Positions 51,680-60,601 of a DNA stretch of 60,747 bases are shown here, one piece after another. Position 1 is the first letter of the stretch. Every line of letters starts with the position of its first letter. Source of the stretch: UASB124 sp041662445 (GTDB lineage Bacteria; Babelota; Babeliae; Babelales; RVW-14); assembly GCA_041662445.1 (NCBI GenBank), contig JBAZSL010000010.1, positions 1 through 60,747 on the forward strand, written 5' to 3'. The position numbers and the translations under genes were made by a program. The notes under the pieces are model-generated. The model worked only from the letters and a program-made list of their open reading frames with translations. It was not told where the DNA came from and did no database searches.

Positions 51680-52489
51680 TCACGCTGGCGTAGTTGATGG
51701 GGCTGACATTGCTGGCGCTTCAGGTGTATTTGTAGCAACTGGTCCTGCTTCTGGTGCTATTACTGGTTCTGGCATTGGTGCTGGAATTACTTCTGGCTGG
51801 GGCGTTGGTGTTACTTCGGGGGCTGGAACGACAGTAGCCGCAGGCAGAGACGTAGGTTCAGTCATTACCGGTGGCATTGTTGTTTCTGGCATTGGTGTTG
51901 GAATTTGTTCAGTAGTCATTGGTACGGTCGATGGTTCTGGCGTTGGAGGGGGAATCACTTCTGGCTGGGGCGTTGGTGTAGACATCGCAGGTGTTGTTTC
52001 TGACGCTGGAACGGGTGTAGGCGTTGGTGTTACTTCGGGGGCTGGAACGACAGTTGACGCAGGCAGAGGCGTAGGTTCAGTTATTACCGGTGGCGTTGTT
52101 GGTTCTGGCATTGGCACAATTGTAGGTTCTGGTGCAGGTGCAACTGGGGTAGTTGCTGGCTGTAGCGCTGGTTGAGGCGTAGGCTCTGGTGTTAAAGCTG
52201 GAGGTGTTATTGCTGGAGCAGCTTCAAGAGGCTGTATGCCGAGCCGTGATTTAAACGCCTTTAATGCTTCGTCGGCCTGTAAAACACGACGCTCAAGTTC
52301 CTTGGGCGAGGCATATTCAGTTATCGACAAAAGCGTGAGCAAGGGTTCTTTTAGCTCTTGTTTAATGGTGGCTACCATGGTGGTACCAATTTCATCATTC
52401 TGCGCGTATCCGTTTTTTGCCGAAAGCGTGTAGCATCCAAAGGCTACAAGGCATAGTATTCCGTGATTCAGAATTTTTTTGCTTCTCAT
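51680..52489 (-). CDS. Secreted proline-rich repeat protein
   Basis: 269 residues from ATG 52489, which follows AGGAG by 7 bases. Signal peptide LNHGILCLVAFGCYTLSA. Residues about 30-95 are helical; residues 95-269 are Pro/Thr/Glu/Val repeats such as TVVPAPEVTPTP and EPTPLPAS. The tail is internally duplicated at DNA level. Pro/Thr-rich stretches often span the wall or periplasm or project from the cell; TonB-like function is not indicated because no TonB C-terminal domain is present. Confidence 0.75.
   Translation of the reverse strand: MRSKKILNHGILCLVAFGCYTLSAKNGYAQNDEIGTTMVATIKQELKEPLLTLLSITEYASPKELERRVLQADEALKAFKSRLGIQPLEAAPAITPPALTPEPTPQPALQPATTPVAPAPEPTIVPMPEPTTPPVITEPTPLPASTVVPAPEVTPTPTPVPASETTPAMSTPTPQPEVIPPPTPEPSTVPMTTEQIPTPMPETTMPPVMTEPTSLPAATVVPAPEVTPTPQPEVIPAPMPEPVIAPEAGPVATNTPEAPAMSAPSTTPA
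51801..52094. repeat. Near-identical 75-bp duplication in the proline-rich gene
   Basis: 51801-51875 and 52020-52094 share most of their sequence (both start GGCGTTGGTGTTACTTCGGG and end ATTACCGGTGGC), 219 bp apart. Shorter repeats (TCTGGCTGGGGCGTTGGTGT) recur between them. Confidence 0.8.
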
Positions 52490-52619
52490 CGAGCATCTCC
52501 TCCTATTATGATTACTAAGGTCCTGATTTGAAAAGTTTGACAATCAGAAAACACATTGCGTAAAGTCTAAGCTAAGTTTAAGCAGTGAGTCAATCTTTAG
52601 CGTTGTTTTGTTGGTAATC

Positions 52620-53030
52620 ATGAAACAATTTAAGTTCATAGGGCATTCAGCCGATGTTCGCCTGTATGTTGAAGGGTCTACACGCGAAGAATTTTTTGCG
52701 GCAGCGCTAACAGGGATGAGCCAGATAATTACGCCACATCAATGTTCGCAAGATCTTAATGAACAAGTGGAAATAAAAGTTTCAGCGCCTGATCTTACAG
52801 TTTTACTCATTGATTTTTTATCAGATGTTCTTACGCGCATTCAGGTAACAAAAAAACTGTTTTGTGTTGTTGATTTTATTGCCTTGAATGATACCACGCT
52901 CCATGCGCGGTTATATGGCCATACTGATGAGCATTTCGAAGAAGACATCAAGGCGGTAACTTATCATGAAGCCGATGTGAAAAAAAATGATCGTGGAAAT
53001 TATGAGACAGTGATTATTTTTGACGTATAA
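52620..53030 (+). CDS. Archease, RtcB activator
   Basis: 136 residues. FKFIGHSADVRLYVEGSTREEFFAAAL holds the first conserved Asp; LLIDFLSDVLTRI is the central motif; AVTYHEADV and the terminal VIIFDV are the last metal-site residues. Archease promotes guanylylation and multiple turnover of the RNA ligase RtcB, which is encoded 2 kb downstream. Start choice: ATG 52620 rather than 52608 because it matches the family's opening. It precedes the propeller gene by 20 bp. Confidence 0.92.
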   Translation: MKQFKFIGHSADVRLYVEGSTREEFFAAALTGMSQIITPHQCSQDLNEQVEIKVSAPDLTVLLIDFLSDVLTRIQVTKKLFCVVDFIALNDTTLHARLYGHTDEHFEEDIKAVTYHEADVKKNDRGNYETVIIFDV

Positions 53031-53050
53031 CAAAAAGAAGGAGAGTTAGG

Positions 53051-55087
53051 ATGAAACATATACGAATTGTGTGTATTTTCGCACTTGTTGCGATCGGCAC
53101 CCTATCGCTTAATGCAAGCAGCATTACCGCCTACAATAATCAAACAGCCTATGTAACAACCAATCACGTTTTTCGCAATAACGAAATTGCGCAAGGCTTT
53201 GTGCGTCTCAACGAAGGTTTCACGGTGATGCCGCATTCATGTGTAACCATGGATGTAGTGTTGTCAGTATCTGGTGATATTGATTTACACGAGACGAGTA
53301 CAATCAGATTGCTTAAAGATCTTAAGTTTGATTCGGGGGTTACACTTACTACTGGCGGCAATATCGATGGCCGTGGACATACAGTGATACTTAACGGAAA
53401 TTTTAGGATACCAGACGGTAAAGTTTTGCACTTTAATGGCGATACGATTATTGACGCCCATGGTCATGAAATAGTTATTGGCGAGAATGCTGAAATCTTT
53501 GTTGATACGAACGTAACGCTAACAATAGCTAACGCCGTTGTAAAAAGCACCCGCAACGTTCCAACATGTCCAGCGATACGTTGCAGCGCGCTCACCAGCA
53601 AACTTGCGCTTGATAACGTAATATTTGCACCGGCGGATGATTTTTGGTTTCAAAGTGGCCAGCTATTTATTCACAATGATGTTGTAATTACCGGTACATC
53701 GACGTTTGTATATCACTCGCCAGTTCCAAGTTTCATTGCCAAGAATTCATGTTTATATGTTGATCATGATGTGACATTTTCACTAGAACCCGCAACATTT
53801 ACCGATGCCCCGTATGCGCTCAAAAATACGTACACCAATTGCAATTTCATCAAAATGGCCGACGAGACGTCGCAACTATACTTCAATGGTTGCACGCTGC
53901 AGATAACAGACACTGGTTTTCATTTTGCTCAAGGGACACTCTCGCTTGATGATCGAGTAGCGATTAAAACTGACCCAACGTTGACATTAACGTCGCTTTC
54001 GTTGCGTGCTCAGTATGATGGTTCTTCTTACAGTTTAGCTTATAGTTTAGCGTGGAGTCCTGATGGTCATCACATAGCAATGGCGAGACTATATGATGGA
54101 TTTGACATTTTTAGTTTTAATGGGCTATCGCTGACCAGAATTGTTTATATTGCACTTACTAATGCGATCGGTATTAGTTGGAGTTCCGATGGGAAATATA
54201 TTGCTGTAAACGCTAATCCCAATACGATAATTTACACATTTAATGGTTCTTCGGTGACTTTTGTAACTCAAATCAATATAGACTCGAGTCAAGAATTAGC
54301 GTGGAGCCATGATGGAAAATTTTTGGCAGTTACAACGCGGAATTCCATAAATGTTTATGCATTTGATGGCGTATCGCTCACGTTAGTTGATCAAAAAATC
54401 ATCGATTTTTTCAGTGGTGTAGTATGGAGTCCTGATGACCGATATCTTGCAGTTACAAGCGGTTCTGACTATACATATATCTATGAATTTAACGGCACAA
54501 GCCTGACGCTGAAGGTAACGATATTTGATATTTACGCATCCCCGGGTATTTCTAGTTGGAGCCCTGATGGTCGTTATGTTGCCGTTACGAGTAATTATAA
54601 AATGAGTCTATATAGATTTGACGGGAGTTCTTTGATTCCTGTGGCATTGATTTCTACGACAAACACTCCGTACTCAGTCGATTGGAGTCCTGACGGGAAT
54701 TATATTGCTGTTGGATATCAAACTATAGATCATCTAGGTGAGTTCCTCTTAAAAGTATACAAATTTGATAGCCAATCTCTGACTCTTATTCCAGCGACTC
54801 AAATGGATTTTACCAGTGGTGAACCTGGGGTTGTCGTTTTTACGTTGCATTGGAGCCCTAATGGAAAATATATAGCTGCTGCAAAAACGCATGGTGTTGA
54901 TCAAATAAATCCTGAATTACATGTTTATACAACAAACTACACCCAAACAACCACAGCTCAAGCGCTTACCAATAGTTTCGTTCTCGGCGACAGTGCCAAA
55001 GGAGAAAACTACGACGCACACCTGCGCTTGCAACCAGGTGCGAGTCTGAATCTGACCGGTAAAATGCTGTATGACAATGTGGGTTAG
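53051..55087 (+). CDS. Secreted beta-helix plus WD40-like propeller protein
   Basis: 678 residues; AAGGAG precedes the start. Signal peptide IVCIFALVAIGTLSLNA. Residues about 30-330 are short strands (IDLHETSTIRLLKDLKFDSG, NIDGRGHTVILNG), like a right-handed beta-helix. Residues 335-640 hold seven propeller units of the form WSPDGKYIAV (WSPDGHHIAM, WSSDGKYIAV, WSHDGKFLAV, WSPDDRYLAV, WSPDGRYVAV, WSPDGNYIAV, WSPNGKYIAA). The last 35 residues return to beta-helix style (LRLQPGASLNLTG). It is probably a surface or secreted binding protein. It sits between archease and rtcB in the same direction, with gaps of 20 and 8 bp. Confidence 0.75.
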   Translation: MKHIRIVCIFALVAIGTLSLNASSITAYNNQTAYVTTNHVFRNNEIAQGFVRLNEGFTVMPHSCVTMDVVLSVSGDIDLHETSTIRLLKDLKFDSGVTLTTGGNIDGRGHTVILNGNFRIPDGKVLHFNGDTIIDAHGHEIVIGENAEIFVDTNVTLTIANAVVKSTRNVPTCPAIRCSALTSKLALDNVIFAPADDFWFQSGQLFIHNDVVITGTSTFVYHSPVPSFIAKNSCLYVDHDVTFSLEPATFTDAPYALKNTYTNCNFIKMADETSQLYFNGCTLQITDTGFHFAQGTLSLDDRVAIKTDPTLTLTSLSLRAQYDGSSYSLAYSLAWSPDGHHIAMARLYDGFDIFSFNGLSLTRIVYIALTNAIGISWSSDGKYIAVNANPNTIIYTFNGSSVTFVTQINIDSSQELAWSHDGKFLAVTTRNSINVYAFDGVSLTLVDQKIIDFFSGVVWSPDDRYLAVTSGSDYTYIYEFNGTSLTLKVTIFDIYASPGISSWSPDGRYVAVTSNYKMSLYRFDGSSLIPVALISTTNTPYSVDWSPDGNYIAVGYQTIDHLGEFLLKVYKFDSQSLTLIPATQMDFTSGEPGVVVFTLHWSPNGKYIAAAKTHGVDQINPELHVYTTNYTQTTTAQALTNSFVLGDSAKGENYDAHLRLQPGASLNLTGKMLYDNVG

Positions 55088-55095
55088 GCGCTCTA

Positions 55096-56538
55096 GTGCA
55101 AAAAGATCTTTTAATCAAACGCTCTGATGTTATATGGGAAATTCCACGAGCATATCGTTCTGATATGCTCGTGCCCGCCCGTATCTTTGCAACCGAACGA
55201 ATGCTTGAAGAGGTTTTTGGCGATCGTTCGCTGGAGCAACTTGTCAATGTCGCTACATTACGTGGTATTCAAGGTGCTGCGCTTGCTATGCCCGATGCAC
55301 ACGAAGGATATGGATTTCCCATTGGTGGTGTTGCAGCGATTTCCTATCCTGATGGTGTCATTTCGCCTGGCGGTATTGGCTACGACATTAATTGTGGCGT
55401 GCGTCTATTGCGCTCCCAGCTTGCATTTGATCAGATACGCGATCATCTACAAAGTCTTTCGCGTGAGATGTATCACCTGATTCCTTCTGGTGTTGGTGCC
55501 GGTGGTGAGCTTAAACTTTCATTGCCAGAGATGGATAATGTTCTTCGTTATGGCGCGCGATGGATGTTGAAAAATGGTTTTGCAACAGAGAATGATATTC
55601 GTCATATGGAGTCCAATGGCACTCTTGAGAATGCTGATCCCGATAATGTTTCCAAAGAAGCAAAAATGCGTGGCAATGATCAGCTGGGAACGCTTGGGGC
55701 AGGCAATCACTTTGTTGAAGTTGATTATGTTGAAGAAATTTTTGATCAAGAAGCAGCTGGTGCTTTTGGATTGTGGCAGAATCAAGTGGTTGTACTTATT
55801 CATACCGGATCGCGTGGTCTTGGGCATCAAGTCGCCACCGATCACATTCGCATTATGATGTCGGCGATGTCCCGTTATGGAATCCAGTTGCCCGATCGTG
55901 AACTTGCATGCGTTCCATTTTCGAGCCCTGAAGGAACCAACTATTTTAATGCAATGGCGGCTGCTGCAAACTTTGCGTGGGCAAATCGTCAGTACATAAC
56001 CTGGGAAGTTCGTCAAGCGTGGGAGCGCGAATTTGGCTCATCTGGCGGTCAACTATTGCTGGTGTATGATGTTGCTCACAATATGGCAAAAATAGAAACA
56101 TATGAGATTGATGGTAAAAAACAAAAAGTTATTATGCATCGCAAAGGTGCAACGCGCGCCTTTGGCCCTGGACATCAAGAATTGGCTGAAGAGTATCGCC
56201 ATATTGGGCAACCAGTGCTTATTCCTGGCAGCATGGGAACAGCATCATATGTGTTGGTTGGCACTGAAGAGGGTAAAAAAGTTTCATTCAGTTCAACGTG
56301 TCATGGCGCTGGCAGAAAAATGTCACGTGCGGCGGCTAAACGATCCATTCATGGTCGTACGCTTCGTGACGAACTTTTAAAATCAGGTATTTACATTCAA
56401 ACCGGGTCAATCCCAGGCCTTGCCGAAGAAGCGCCACAAGCTTACAAAGATATTGATGATGTTGTAGACGTGGTACACCAAGCCGGTATTGCGCGTAAAG
56501 TTGCACGCTTACGTCCATGTGTGGTTATTAAGGGGTGA
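55096..56538 (+). CDS. rtcB: RNA-splicing ligase RtcB
   Basis: 480 residues from GTG 55096. Metal and active-site motifs: GGIGYDINCGVRLL (Cys ligand), GTLGAGNHFVEVD, LIHTGSRGLGHQVATDH, DVAHNMAKIE, GSMGTASYVLVG, and STCHGAGRKMSR, whose His takes the GMP. It joins 2',3'-cyclic phosphate or 3'-phosphate ends to 5'-OH ends, repairing cleaved tRNA or rRNA. Archease, its activator, is at 52620. Confidence 0.96.
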   Translation: MQKDLLIKRSDVIWEIPRAYRSDMLVPARIFATERMLEEVFGDRSLEQLVNVATLRGIQGAALAMPDAHEGYGFPIGGVAAISYPDGVISPGGIGYDINCGVRLLRSQLAFDQIRDHLQSLSREMYHLIPSGVGAGGELKLSLPEMDNVLRYGARWMLKNGFATENDIRHMESNGTLENADPDNVSKEAKMRGNDQLGTLGAGNHFVEVDYVEEIFDQEAAGAFGLWQNQVVVLIHTGSRGLGHQVATDHIRIMMSAMSRYGIQLPDRELACVPFSSPEGTNYFNAMAAAANFAWANRQYITWEVRQAWEREFGSSGGQLLLVYDVAHNMAKIETYEIDGKKQKVIMHRKGATRAFGPGHQELAEEYRHIGQPVLIPGSMGTASYVLVGTEEGKKVSFSSTCHGAGRKMSRAAAKRSIHGRTLRDELLKSGIYIQTGSIPGLAEEAPQAYKDIDDVVDVVHQAGIARKVARLRPCVVIKG

Positions 56539-56558
56539 GTTTTTTAAAAGGAGAGATT

Positions 56559-58523
56559 ATGACATCGTATCACATGCGCGCTTTAGTAGCGTTTGTAAGT
56601 ATAAGTTTTTGTGGGGCATATGCCGAATCAGATGTAGATTCTTTTAGTGCCACCGTTGCTACATTGCAACAAAATTATCCTTCAATTACCAAACAAAATG
56701 TTGCCCAAGCTATTTCCGCTTTAACAGAGATTTTTTCTGCGTATGGATCACTTTCTTTACCGCAAACTCCGCAGGTGCAATCAGCGCTGACGGCATTGGC
56801 ATCGCTTTATAATGCTACATGGACAGGATATGCCGGATGGCGACAGGCAGATAGAGAAAAGCTGACGGTAGCATATAAAGATGCCGGGATAAATTCCTGG
56901 ACTGGTGATACACGTTGGCAGTCATTACAGCAAAGCGCTCTGCAAGAAGTCATAAAAAATGTAAAAAATATTCAAACCTTTATAAGCGAAATGAATAGTG
57001 CTATTAGTCATGGCCTTGCGGCATTTTGTCGTTCCCGTGGATATACAGAATTTGCATTCATTGCGGAAATCGAAGCGGATGATAGTACCCCTGCAAACAA
57101 AAAATGGTTGGTACAGCCAATCTACGATGTACTGGTAACACGAGCTAATCAAGCTAATGATCAAATGGCCTGGAACGATGTATACGCTACCATTGATGTC
57201 GTAAGATCTACCAATTTTATGCTCAAGTATACGCGGGCACTTGATGATTTAAAATATAGTACCCAGGCACGTGCGTCTGCGTATTGGGTGCTCCAGAGCA
57301 TTCTTAATAAAGTTAGTGATTATTATTATAATGGGACATCTAATGGTGGATCATTTGGAGCTGCTCTTGCGGCACTTGAAAAAATCATCCAACTGCCACC
57401 AGCTGAAGCTCTGGCGGTGAATTATATCTTCGTCCGTGCATTTATTGCTCTTCCGAGCAATGCGACTACCGTAGATGATTGCAAGCGTATTATAGCTGTA
57501 ATCAATAATGTGAAAACACACAACTATCTTGACCAACCAAGGCTTGTACCTGCAATGGGTGTTATTGAAGATAAACTTATTCCATTTATATCAGCAGCAA
57601 CTACCGTTGCTGATATCTCAGCTATCGTTACTCTTACATTGGGCGCAGAAATTGTTGCGAATGCGCAAAAACTTGGGACTGCGATATTCAACGCGCTTAC
57701 ACGGGCAGTGAATAATGTTGTTCCTGCGCAATATCAAGGGCTTAAAAAACTCATTGTCGATGCGCAGGCAAAAATTCCATCAACAAATTTTGCATCTATA
57801 TTAGCGACAATTACTCAAAAAATTGATGCTGATTATCGGCAAACCATGGGGCCAACGGTAGAAAAAAATCTTATCGCCAATCTTGGTAAAAAGACGCTGA
57901 ATGAAATTCTTTCAGCGGTTGATGCTGCACTTGCGTGGCTTCCTCTTAATCAGGTAAATGTAGGCAATGCAATTTTGGGTGCTTTTACGACCGCTCTATC
58001 TGCAACCAAACCATTAATAAAAATGCCTGAGGATGGTGCAAAAATTGATCAACGATTTAATGCTGCTACGAATAAAAAAGCAACTTACTTTAATGCCGCG
58101 CAACAAGCGCAATTTGATAAGCTGAGGGCTTCTTTTACCTCCAGATATAATCAGTTGAAGTTAGAAAAACAGTTGGTGACATGGAACAAGTCAACAACGC
58201 TTGAGGCGCTTTGTCCCTCACTCGCCAAAGCGGTTTCTTTTACCACCCCATTGTACGTGAATTTTATTGGCGAATTACTTAGTGCTTTTGACCGTGCAGT
58301 AAGACTTAGCGATGAAAATTTAAAACAAGCTTTGAGTATGAAGCAGAAGGCAAAAACAGCTCCGGAGTTGCAAAAAGCTAAAGTTCTGTTTGATGCGACA
58401 AAAAAGCTTGGAACGAGTTTGGCGCAATCGCTGCGTAATGCACGCAGTATACGTGGTATTAATCAGAGCAAGCTTAATCAGTGGCTTAATCAATTGAGCA
58501 AGAGCTTGGAACTTAAATTCTAA
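56559..58523 (+). CDS. Secreted helical protein, unknown
   Basis: 654 residues from ATG 56559, which follows AGGAG. Signal peptide ALVAFVSISFCGAYA. The mature part is nearly all helical, with many Ala/Asn/Gln-rich amphipathic helices (QSALTALASLYNATW, VNNVVPAQYQGLKKL). No motif recognised. It starts 20 bp after rtcB and is likely in the same transcript as archease, the propeller gene and rtcB. Confidence 0.65.
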   Translation: MTSYHMRALVAFVSISFCGAYAESDVDSFSATVATLQQNYPSITKQNVAQAISALTEIFSAYGSLSLPQTPQVQSALTALASLYNATWTGYAGWRQADREKLTVAYKDAGINSWTGDTRWQSLQQSALQEVIKNVKNIQTFISEMNSAISHGLAAFCRSRGYTEFAFIAEIEADDSTPANKKWLVQPIYDVLVTRANQANDQMAWNDVYATIDVVRSTNFMLKYTRALDDLKYSTQARASAYWVLQSILNKVSDYYYNGTSNGGSFGAALAALEKIIQLPPAEALAVNYIFVRAFIALPSNATTVDDCKRIIAVINNVKTHNYLDQPRLVPAMGVIEDKLIPFISAATTVADISAIVTLTLGAEIVANAQKLGTAIFNALTRAVNNVVPAQYQGLKKLIVDAQAKIPSTNFASILATITQKIDADYRQTMGPTVEKNLIANLGKKTLNEILSAVDAALAWLPLNQVNVGNAILGAFTTALSATKPLIKMPEDGAKIDQRFNAATNKKATYFNAAQQAQFDKLRASFTSRYNQLKLEKQLVTWNKSTTLEALCPSLAKAVSFTTPLYVNFIGELLSAFDRAVRLSDENLKQALSMKQKAKTAPELQKAKVLFDATKKLGTSLAQSLRNARSIRGINQSKLNQWLNQLSKSLELKF

Positions 58524-58583
58524 AGCACACCTGTGTTGGTGGATGTTGTCGCGCCCGTGCGTTGTCATCAATGGGTGATTGAT

Positions 58584-59222
58584 TTAGCCGCCCAAAATAG
58601 GATCATCTTGATCGCTGATTTTGTTCATAACTCGTAGTGCCCACTGATGACGCAAAAAGACATCAAGCGTTTGTTGTGTGTTATTTGGGCAGCGCAGTAG
58701 GTTTTTAAAAGCATTTTCGATGTGTACCAATGAGATATGTTGCTGGCATGTTGGATCGTTAAAAATATAGTAAACATAATTGCAATTACCTTGGGCAACC
58801 GCACGTTGTAATTCACGATCGATAAAAAGGAATATTATTTCATCTAATACGATCGATTTCCCGGCGTATTTAAAAGTTTCTCCGATAAGCGTATAATTGC
58901 CACTCGAAAGCACGTAATCTCGGATAATCGAAAGAATAACTTTTGATCGTACGTTTGTTGCCACAAGCTCAATTAGAAAGTTTTCTATTTCACTGAGCGG
59001 CCACCCAGATTGCTGCAGAAAAAGCCCTACCGAAACATCTTGGCCCTGAAGCGCTGATTCTATAAGTTTTTGTCGAGTGTCTTCGCCCGTGGCATCGAGA
59101 AGGTCGCCAAAATGTCCGCTCCGTGCAAGCGGCAGTGAAAATTGACAAAAAATGCTTGTTGGGATGATGTTGGCGCAGGAGATGAGCATACCGAAAATAA
59201 TGAATTTTGAAGCGATGGTCAT
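58584..59222 (-). CDS. Small secreted protein, unknown
   Basis: 212 residues. Signal-like N-terminus (KFIIFGMLISCANIIPTSIF), then helical segments (IENFLIELVATNVRSKVILSIIRDYVLS) reminiscent of degenerate ankyrin-type helix pairs. LLDATGEDTRQKLI is distantly like the start of the neighbouring paralogues. The ribosome site is weak (GGGAA). Confidence 0.5.
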   Translation of the reverse strand: MTIASKFIIFGMLISCANIIPTSIFCQFSLPLARSGHFGDLLDATGEDTRQKLIESALQGQDVSVGLFLQQSGWPLSEIENFLIELVATNVRSKVILSIIRDYVLSSGNYTLIGETFKYAGKSIVLDEIIFLFIDRELQRAVAQGNCNYVYYIFNDPTCQQHISLVHIENAFKNLLRCPNNTQQTLDVFLRHQWALRVMNKISDQDDPILGG

Positions 59223-59256
59223 GATAATATTCCCAGAAAATTGAATAGACTATATT

Positions 59257-59760
59257 TTATGCGGCAGCCTGTTTTTCCACTATGGGGCAGTACCCTATTT
59301 TTGCGTAAAATTCGCTGAGTTGCTTTTCCATAGCGTAGACAAGTTGGGCATGAAGAGGATACGCGTACATAGGCCTATGTAACCCATGTATTATCTGCTG
59401 TAAAAATACTTCTAGCTCGTTACAAAGCTTAGTAATATTTTTTAGGGTGACGCCTTGTTCGTATGAGGTGAAGTACTCCCTTATATCGAAAATTTCTAAT
59501 TCCTGAGCGACGTCTCTAATCAATGTGCTTATTTGATCCCTTCGAATTATATCCAACCATATAGCTTTTTTTGTACTGTAACCGTGAGTTGCTATGATCT
59601 TGCGACCCATAATATCGAGAAACTCACCGCGTAATCCTCCTGATTGCATTGCATTACTGGTTGTTGTCTGGAAAAGGCAGATGATACTTATAAGAAGGAA
59701 CGAACGCATAAAGAGCGAGCACGAGTAGTTGATGAAAGTGGAGCTGGTGGGAACGGTCAT
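59257..59760 (-). CDS. Small secreted protein, paralogue 1 of a local family
   Basis: 167 residues. ATG 59760 follows AGGAGG by 6 bases and so is preferred over 59802 and 59709. After the signal peptide (SFLLISIICLFQTTTSNAM) comes QSGGLRGEFLDIMG, then IREYFTSYEQGVTLKNI and a C-terminal helix LVYAMEKQLSEFYAKIGY. These segments have counterparts in the next gene (NAMQ, EFLNI, YFTRQEQADVLHKL, LQAFYEKVSSY) and in the truncated one at the window edge. Function unknown. Confidence 0.65.
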   Translation of the reverse strand: MTVPTSSTFINYSCSLFMRSFLLISIICLFQTTTSNAMQSGGLRGEFLDIMGRKIIATHGYSTKKAIWLDIIRRDQISTLIRDVAQELEIFDIREYFTSYEQGVTLKNITKLCNELEVFLQQIIHGLHRPMYAYPLHAQLVYAMEKQLSEFYAKIGYCPIVEKQAAA

Positions 59761-59837
59761 CACGAACCTCCTGAAATGAATATAAAAATTTAAAACCGCC
59801 ATCGTGTGTTTTCGTTCTGCAAAACTTGAGATATGTT

Positions 59838-60437
59838 TTAGTCGGCTAATCCGCTATCGAAATATTCATCGAAACATTCGGGCATACTATCTTGTGGGTG
59901 ATATGAACTAACTTTTTCGTAAAAAGCCTGAAGCGATGCTAATGTTAGAGAATTTTTTCTCAATCCTTCTTCAATTTTGAATACGAATCCGGCGGGAAGG
60001 TCTATTGTTATTAGTTGTTGCACCAATACACTTATACTCAATTCCAAAGACACGTTTACAAAGTTGAGTTTATGTAAAACATCAGCTTGTTCTTGTCGCG
60101 TGAAATAACCTTTGCCATCGAATTCTTTTAATGCTTTGGCAATCTCCCCAAGAAGCCCAAACCCAATGTCCGCAGATATGTCGAAAAATCCTCCATCGTT
60201 ACACTGTTCTAAAGCGGTTTGCTTTTCCTGCTCAAGGCAGTTATCACCAAAAGACGTTTGGATCTTTTGGCGCATAAATATCATGCGTTGATTGCTATCA
60301 ACAGCAGTTAATCCTTCAGGGTCAGCGATATTGAGAAACTCTTCGCATAGATGGGTTGGTTCTTGCATTGCATTATTGGTTGCTACCCAGAAAAAGCATG
60401 TAACAAGTGCGACAGAAATCGAACGTGAAATCATCAT
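59838..60437 (-). CDS. Small secreted protein, paralogue 2 of the local family
   Basis: 199 residues. Signal peptide ISVALVTCFFWVATNNAM, followed by QEPTHLCEEFLNI. Middle helix KGYFTRQEQADVLHKLNFVNVSLELSISVLVQQLI aligns with paralogue 1. Acidic C-terminus (ECFDEYFDSGLAD). AGGAG lies 4 bases before the first of two consecutive ATGs (60437, 60434). Probably an exported effector or envelope protein; no family recognised. Confidence 0.65.
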   Translation of the reverse strand: MMISRSISVALVTCFFWVATNNAMQEPTHLCEEFLNIADPEGLTAVDSNQRMIFMRQKIQTSFGDNCLEQEKQTALEQCNDGGFFDISADIGFGLLGEIAKALKEFDGKGYFTRQEQADVLHKLNFVNVSLELSISVLVQQLITIDLPAGFVFKIEEGLRKNSLTLASLQAFYEKVSSYHPQDSMPECFDEYFDSGLAD

Positions 60438-60520
60438 TTTTCTCCTAATTTTTCCCTATGGATTGACCGTCGGGTAATTTTTGCTAACGCGATGAGTATA
60501 AAAATTCTACAACATGTGTC

Positions 60521-60563
60521 AAAAATAAAAAAGCCGTGAGCGCGATCAACGCCCACGGCTCTC
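60521..60563 (-). terminator. Rho-independent terminator of the truncated paralogue
   Basis: Read leftward, AGCCGTG and CACGGCT form a stem with inner GCG/CGC pairs, followed by TTTTTTATTTTTG. It lies about 40 bp after the stop at 60602 and separates that gene from paralogue 2. Confidence 0.85.
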
Positions 60564-60601
60564 GAAATTAAGAAGCTATTCAGCGTATGTTGTTGTGTGG
60601 G

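Noticed and set aside
51573..52175. Rightward Gly/Val/Thr-rich reading frame opposite the proline-rich gene
   Set aside because: It is the complement of proline/threonine codons. The leftward frame has a signal peptide and a ribosome site; this one has neither, and it begins inside the HD gene.
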